Origin: Euryarchaeota archaeon UBA251
GTDB taxonomy: Archaea; Thermoplasmatota; Poseidoniia; Poseidoniales; Thalassarchaeaceae
Assembly: GCA_002497905.1 (NCBI GenBank)
Contig: DAFJ01000037.1
Coordinates: 1 to 9,878 of the forward strand
Length of the DNA: 9,878 bases
Direction: 5' to 3'
Shown: piece by piece, positions 6,719 to 9,878 of the stretch
How positions within the stretch are numbered: position 1 is the stretch's first letter
Layout: the number at the start of each line of letters is the position of its first letter
Program-made: the position numbers and the translations under genes
Notes under the pieces: generated by a model
Databases searched by the model: none
Told to the model about the DNA's origin: nothing
Seen by the model: only the letters and a program-made list of their open reading frames with translations

Positions 6719-8272
6719 TTAGAGCGGGATATTTCCGTGTTTTCTCGGGGGCTGCCATACTCGCTTCGAGATTAGGGGTTTCAGTGCTCGTATGAGTCGC
6801 ATCCGGGTCTCAGACGGTTCGATGACATCATCTAGCCAACCATTTCGCGCAGCGACATAGGGGTCACCGAACTTCCTACGATATTCGTCCACAAGTTCTG
6901 TGTGCTTTGTACTGGGATCATCGGCATCTTTGAGTTCACGGCGATGGATGATGTTCACTGCGCCCTCAGCACCCATTACCGCGAGTTCACCTGATGGCCA
7001 AGCCACATTGTAATCTGATTCAAGATGCTTGCATGACATTGCGAGATAAGCGCCTCCGTAAGCCTTCCTTGTTACAACGGTCAATTGGGGTACAGTAGAT
7101 TCTGCATAGGCGTAGAGAAGTTTTGCACCATGTCGAATTATCCCTCCCCATTCCTGTACTGTCCCTGGTAGGAATCCCGGTACATCCACAAAGGAGACAA
7201 GTGGAATGTTGAAGCAGTCGCACGTACGGATAAATCGTGCTGCCTTCACGGAGGCATCGATATCGAGGCACCCTGCGAGGACCTTTGGTTGGTTTGCGAT
7301 GATGCCGATAGGATGGCCTCCAAGACGCCCAAATCCAATCACGATATTTTCAGCATAGGCTGGCTGAAGTTCTATGAAGGCACCATCATCTAAGATAGTC
7401 TCAACAATTTTCTTCATGTCGTAGGGTCTATTGCTGTCATCTGGAACTGTATCTATCAGTTCGTCACAGGTTCTGTCATCTGGATCGATAGTGTTTCGGA
7501 CGGGTGGGAGTGCATCGCAATGGTCTGGGAAGTGGCTGAGAATCTCTGCTACGATGTCCATCGCGTCCTCTTCATCTGTAGCGACTAGGCTAGCAATTCC
7601 TGATCGACTAGCGTGCATTTCTGCACCTCCAAGATCCTTCGAATCCATCCCTTCATCGGCAACTTCAGGCGTCTCAAGAGGACTTGACATGAAGAACTCG
7701 CCATGCTCTTCACCGATAATTACGAAGTCAGCAAGAGCTGCTGCGAGTGCTGATGCTCCTACCACTGGCCCCATTACGAGTGAGATTACGGGGATGCGCC
7801 CCGAGCAAGCAATGAGCCGATCCATCATTTCGCCCGTCATACCTAGGGAGGTCACACCTTCGTGTGCTCTCTGTCCTCCTCCATCCCAGATCGCGACGAG
7901 GGGTAGTCGAGCACGCAGAGCCATGTCTACTATCTTGACAATTTTCTGAGCATGCATTTCGCCAACAGAACCTCCGAAGACAGAGAAATCCTGTGAGAAA
8001 CAGAGAATTCGTCGCCCATCTAGAGTAGCGCTGCCGGCTATGACACCATCTCCTAGGATGGCATTCCGATCAATACCGTGTTCGGTTTCTCGGCTTAGGA
8101 CGAAGGCATCGATTTCCATAAACGATCCTGAATCGACTAAGGCATCAATTCGTTCTCTTGCAGTTTTGCGCCCTGATGCTCTGAGGGCTTCGACTTTGGC
8201 TTGCCCTCCGCCTCGCCTTGCCTCTCTTCGGAGGTAATCGAGTTCCTCCTTGGGGCCTATGCGGGTGTTCAT
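6719..8272 (-). CDS. Acyl-CoA carboxylase carboxyltransferase subunit (propionyl-CoA carboxylase beta / methylmalonyl-CoA decarboxylase alpha type)
   Basis: This family moves carboxyl groups between carboxybiotin and an acyl-CoA such as propionyl-CoA, via a crotonase-fold hexamer. The 517 residues match the family. The N-half starts with a basic helix region and RASGRKTARERI, then has SQDFSVFGGSVGEMHAQKI (93-111). The C-half is canonical: FVDVPGFLPGT (361-371), GGIIRHGAKLLYAYAE (376-391), RKAYGGAYLAMSCKH (402-416) and NVAWPSGELAVMGAEGAVN (422-440). The N-half is less typical: SGGARIQEG reads GGGQRAHEG (131-139), and GPCAGGAVYSPAL reads GPVVGASALAAAL (168-180). Acyl preference is therefore uncertain and pccB or mmdA would be guesses. 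No biotin carrier or carboxylase gene is in the window. ATG 8272 directly follows GGAAGG, which is too close to act as a normal binding site. Confidence 0.9.
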   Translation of the reverse strand: MNTRIGPKEELDYLRREARRGGGQAKVEALRASGRKTARERIDALVDSGSFMEIDAFVLSRETEHGIDRNAILGDGVIAGSATLDGRRILCFSQDFSVFGGSVGEMHAQKIVKIVDMALRARLPLVAIWDGGGQRAHEGVTSLGMTGEMMDRLIACSGRIPVISLVMGPVVGASALAAALADFVIIGEEHGEFFMSSPLETPEVADEGMDSKDLGGAEMHASRSGIASLVATDEEDAMDIVAEILSHFPDHCDALPPVRNTIDPDDRTCDELIDTVPDDSNRPYDMKKIVETILDDGAFIELQPAYAENIVIGFGRLGGHPIGIIANQPKVLAGCLDIDASVKAARFIRTCDCFNIPLVSFVDVPGFLPGTVQEWGGIIRHGAKLLYAYAESTVPQLTVVTRKAYGGAYLAMSCKHLESDYNVAWPSGELAVMGAEGAVNIIHRRELKDADDPSTKHTELVDEYRRKFGDPYVAARNGWLDDVIEPSETRMRLIRALKPLISKRVWQPPRKHGNIPL

Positions 8273-8307
8273 CCTTCCGTGAATTACATCGATGGTTCAT
8301 CATCAAC

Positions 8308-8359
8308 ACGATATGTCTAATATTGCAATTTTCCAATTGAAAAATCGTTTTTCCAATTG
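8308..8359 (-). promoter_or_regulatory. AT-rich promoter/operator region of the carboxyltransferase gene with direct repeats
   Basis: TTTTCCAATTG occurs at 8329-8339 and again at 8349-8359, exactly 20 bases apart (about two helical turns). Each copy contains the palindrome CAATTG, and 8334-8359 is an imperfect 26-base palindrome with 11 of 13 positions paired. On the minus strand the TATA-like AATATTAG (8317-8324) and ACATATCG (8308-8315 region) follow, 35-50 bases before the ATG at 8272. The region begins right after the gatD stop. It reads best as an operator plus TATA box for the carboxyltransferase gene; a role in ending gatD transcription is possible. Confidence 0.5.
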
Positions 8360-9697
8360 CTAATTTTTGAGTTCATCTCGCTCGCCAATTAGGTTTGATG
8401 CCCAAGCCTGAAGGAACCTTTCACGATCACTATTGTCTCTGCTAAGCAGGTAGTGGAGCTTGACCAATGAGGTCTCTGGTGGCCCGTTCATCCCATGGCC
8501 AAGGACGCCAATCTCTCGAAGATCCCGTCCCTTGGAATATACGTCCATGTGTACTGGGCCTCGAATTGTTTGAGTCGTGGCTACAGCAATACCTCCACCT
8601 GCGACATAATCGCGGATAGTGGAATAGATTTCGATGTTCTCGGGGCTATCTCCGTTAGGGTCTGACGTGGGGAGGTGCCCCAGCCCAGTTCCATGAAGGT
8701 GTATTGCATCCGGCTTTGTTGCGATGATTGCTTGGAGGTGTTCTGGTTGCATGTGTGCACCTGCAATCAATTCAGCAATCTTGGTGTTCTCGTTATAGGT
8801 TAACGGAGGGAGAGTAGTTCTTGATTCACCATTCTGAATCATTGTAACAATCGGCCCCTCTGAGGTAAGTTCGATTGAGCCAAGAGGCTGTCGATCGATG
8901 GATTCGAAGGCATCTCTCCTAGAACTATGGGTCTTTCGAACCGAATGTCCAGCGTGAATTGCCATTATGCCATCAGATGAACCAGCATGCATTACCACTA
9001 CTGCAGCATCTGCACCGCTGTTTGGTGTCGGGCCATGAGCTGCGAGATGAACCGCTGCAATCAGATTCTCTCTTGCATCACTAGAACCTCGATCTGATGA
9101 TCTCTGAGACCCTGTGAATACAATCGGGCCAGGAGGGATTCCACCATCGCCTGACCAAGCGAAAGACATTGCCGCAGCCGACGTTCCCATAGTATCGGTG
9201 CCGTGTGTAATCACAACACCTCTTGACCCACGGTCGAAGGCGGCCTGTGTCTCTGTGATCATCTGATTCCAATGCCTCGGTCGAATATCATCTGAGAACA
9301 TGTTTCCAAGCAGCGTCGTCTCGATTCGGGCAATTTCTCTTAATTCAGGTACCGAGTCGATTAGTTCTTCAGGTTCAAATCGAGCAATGACTGCTCCAGT
9401 TGCATAGTCGACCTTACTTGCGATAGTGCCGCCAGTATGGATGAGGGTCACCAATGGAAGATCGCCATCCATCGGTTGTTTCGATACCAATGCTTTGGAG
9501 TCCGATGCGAGTTCACTATCGAGGAGGGTCATCTCTTTGATAGCAGAAGTAGGGTGTGACAGATTGTATCCATTCTCAAGTTTGATGGTTACCAAGCCAG
9601 AATCTGCAGGGGCGAGGAGAATCCCTTCGTGGTTCTGTTCTCCTAATCGTGTGACGATTCTGAGACGGACATATGAGCCGGCTTCTAGGTTGTCCAT
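8360..9697 (-). CDS. gatD: Glutamyl-tRNA(Gln) amidotransferase subunit D (asparaginase-like)
   Basis: GatD is the glutaminase half of the archaeal GatDE complex. It releases ammonia that GatE uses to convert Glu-tRNA(Gln) to Gln-tRNA(Gln). The 445 residues match GatD and exceed plain L-asparaginases because of an N-terminal beta-barrel domain (about 1-75). The amidase core follows: TLIHTGGTIAS (84-94, nucleophile loop), VVITHGTDTMGTS (161-173, Thr-Asp pair), FTGSQRSSDRGSSDA (194-208) and HSVRKTHSSRRDAF (251-264, catalytic Lys255). The C-terminal domain includes GTGLGHLP and TTQTIRGPVHMDVYSKGRDL, as in GatD. All key residues seem intact. ATG 9697 is preceded by AAGGGT. The gene lies 71 bases after the tRNA-Met on the same strand. 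gatE is not next to it in this window. Confidence 0.95.
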   Translation of the reverse strand: MDNLEAGSYVRLRIVTRLGEQNHEGILLAPADSGLVTIKLENGYNLSHPTSAIKEMTLLDSELASDSKALVSKQPMDGDLPLVTLIHTGGTIASKVDYATGAVIARFEPEELIDSVPELREIARIETTLLGNMFSDDIRPRHWNQMITETQAAFDRGSRGVVITHGTDTMGTSAAAMSFAWSGDGGIPPGPIVFTGSQRSSDRGSSDARENLIAAVHLAAHGPTPNSGADAAVVVMHAGSSDGIMAIHAGHSVRKTHSSRRDAFESIDRQPLGSIELTSEGPIVTMIQNGESRTTLPPLTYNENTKIAELIAGAHMQPEHLQAIIATKPDAIHLHGTGLGHLPTSDPNGDSPENIEIYSTIRDYVAGGGIAVATTQTIRGPVHMDVYSKGRDLREIGVLGHGMNGPPETSLVKLHYLLSRDNSDRERFLQAWASNLIGERDELKN

Positions 9698-9768
9698 ACC
9701 CTTGTGCGACCGAATGGGGCCATGAAGTGAACGGATAGGTTGGATGGCTACCGCTTAGTTTGGTTGGA

Positions 9769-9878
9769 TGGTGCCGGGAGCGGGACTTGAACCCGCGACC
9801 TTCGGATTTCCCAGATGCGTCAAAGATTAATGCGCGAATTCTTCAATTCGCCTACCCTATGAGTCCGACGCTCTACCA
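9769..9878 (-). tRNA. Elongator tRNA-Met (CAT) with intron, 5' end outside window
   Basis: Read on the minus strand, the window enters in the D loop (TGGTAGAGC). The anticodon stem TCGGA (9864-9868) pairs with TCCGA (9802-9806). The anticodon CAT is at 9859-9861. The T arm is GCGGG-TTCAAGT-CCCGC. The 3' acceptor strand TCCCGGC (9773-9779) is followed by discriminator A and an encoded CCA (9769-9771). The expected 5' acceptor GCCGGGA lies past the right edge. The G-C closing pair predicted for the acceptor, and the lack of a GGG/CCC anticodon stem, argue for elongator rather than initiator Met. tRNA-Ile2 (also CAT) is less likely from the acceptor sequence but is not excluded. An intron interrupts it after position 37. 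Confidence 0.92.
9808..9857 (-). other. 50-nt tRNA intron at position 37/38 with bulge-helix-bulge splice site
   Basis: The loop bases CTCA (32-35) pair with TGGG near the intron 3' end (9810-9813) to form the 4-base-pair central helix. Three-base bulges TAG and AAA flank it and place the cuts after A37 and before A38. Removing 9808-9857 restores a normal 7-base anticodon loop, CTCATAA. Inside the intron, GCGAATT and AATTCGC form a perfect 7-base-pair hairpin with a 4-base loop (9834-9851). This is the site cut by archaeal tRNA splicing endonuclease. Confidence 0.88.

Noticed and set aside
8334..8359. Rho-independent-style terminator after gatD
   Set aside because: The palindrome is AT-only at its core and has no clean T run after it on the minus strand; an operator or promoter role fits better.

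Overview
The window looks archaeal, most likely a marine euryarchaeon of the Thermoplasmatota such as Marine Group II (Candidatus Poseidoniales). This placement is an inference from four things: an archaeal Pelota gene; a GatD gene, a subunit of the archaeal-specific Gln-tRNA amidotransferase; an elongator tRNA-Met with a 37/38 intron that folds into a bulge-helix-bulge splice site; and short intergenic gaps with few Shine-Dalgarno sites. Coding density is high, and no mobile element, CRISPR array or rRNA gene was seen. No gene-free stretch exceeds about 130 bases.

Left part (1-2127). A divergent pair flanks a ~127-base gap. The minus-strand gene runs off the left edge. It encodes about 110 Pro-rich residues, a 55-residue acidic block, and then an N-terminal region like glycoside hydrolase family 38 (alpha-mannosidase), in which the usual metal-binding and nucleophile positions appear to be replaced. 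The plus-strand gene encodes an unrecognised two-helix membrane protein with a Cys-containing external domain carrying five N-glycosylation sequons.

Middle (2134-5649, minus strand). Three genes are closely spaced in the order fhs (formate-tetrahydrofolate ligase), pelA (Pelota, ribosome rescue) and a short protein. The short protein looks like a degenerate PfkB/2-keto-3-deoxygluconate-kinase-fold protein without the catalytic GAGD motif. They probably form one transcription unit that joins one-carbon metabolism with translation quality control.

Right part (5717-9878). aroE (shikimate dehydrogenase) is divergent from fhs and has a large insertion in its substrate domain. It ends base-to-base against a minus-strand acyl-CoA carboxylase carboxyltransferase (propionyl-CoA carboxylase beta type). 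Upstream of that gene, on the same strand, lie an AT-rich promoter-like gap with a 20-base-spaced direct repeat, then gatD, then the intron-containing tRNA-Met(CAT), which is cut by the right edge.

The proteins do not form one pathway. They are housekeeping functions (one-carbon transfer, aromatic amino acid synthesis, propionyl-CoA metabolism, tRNA-dependent Gln synthesis, ribosome rescue) plus lineage-specific proteins. The most unusual content is the two proteins that look like catalytically dead members of enzyme families (GH38-like and PfkB-like).
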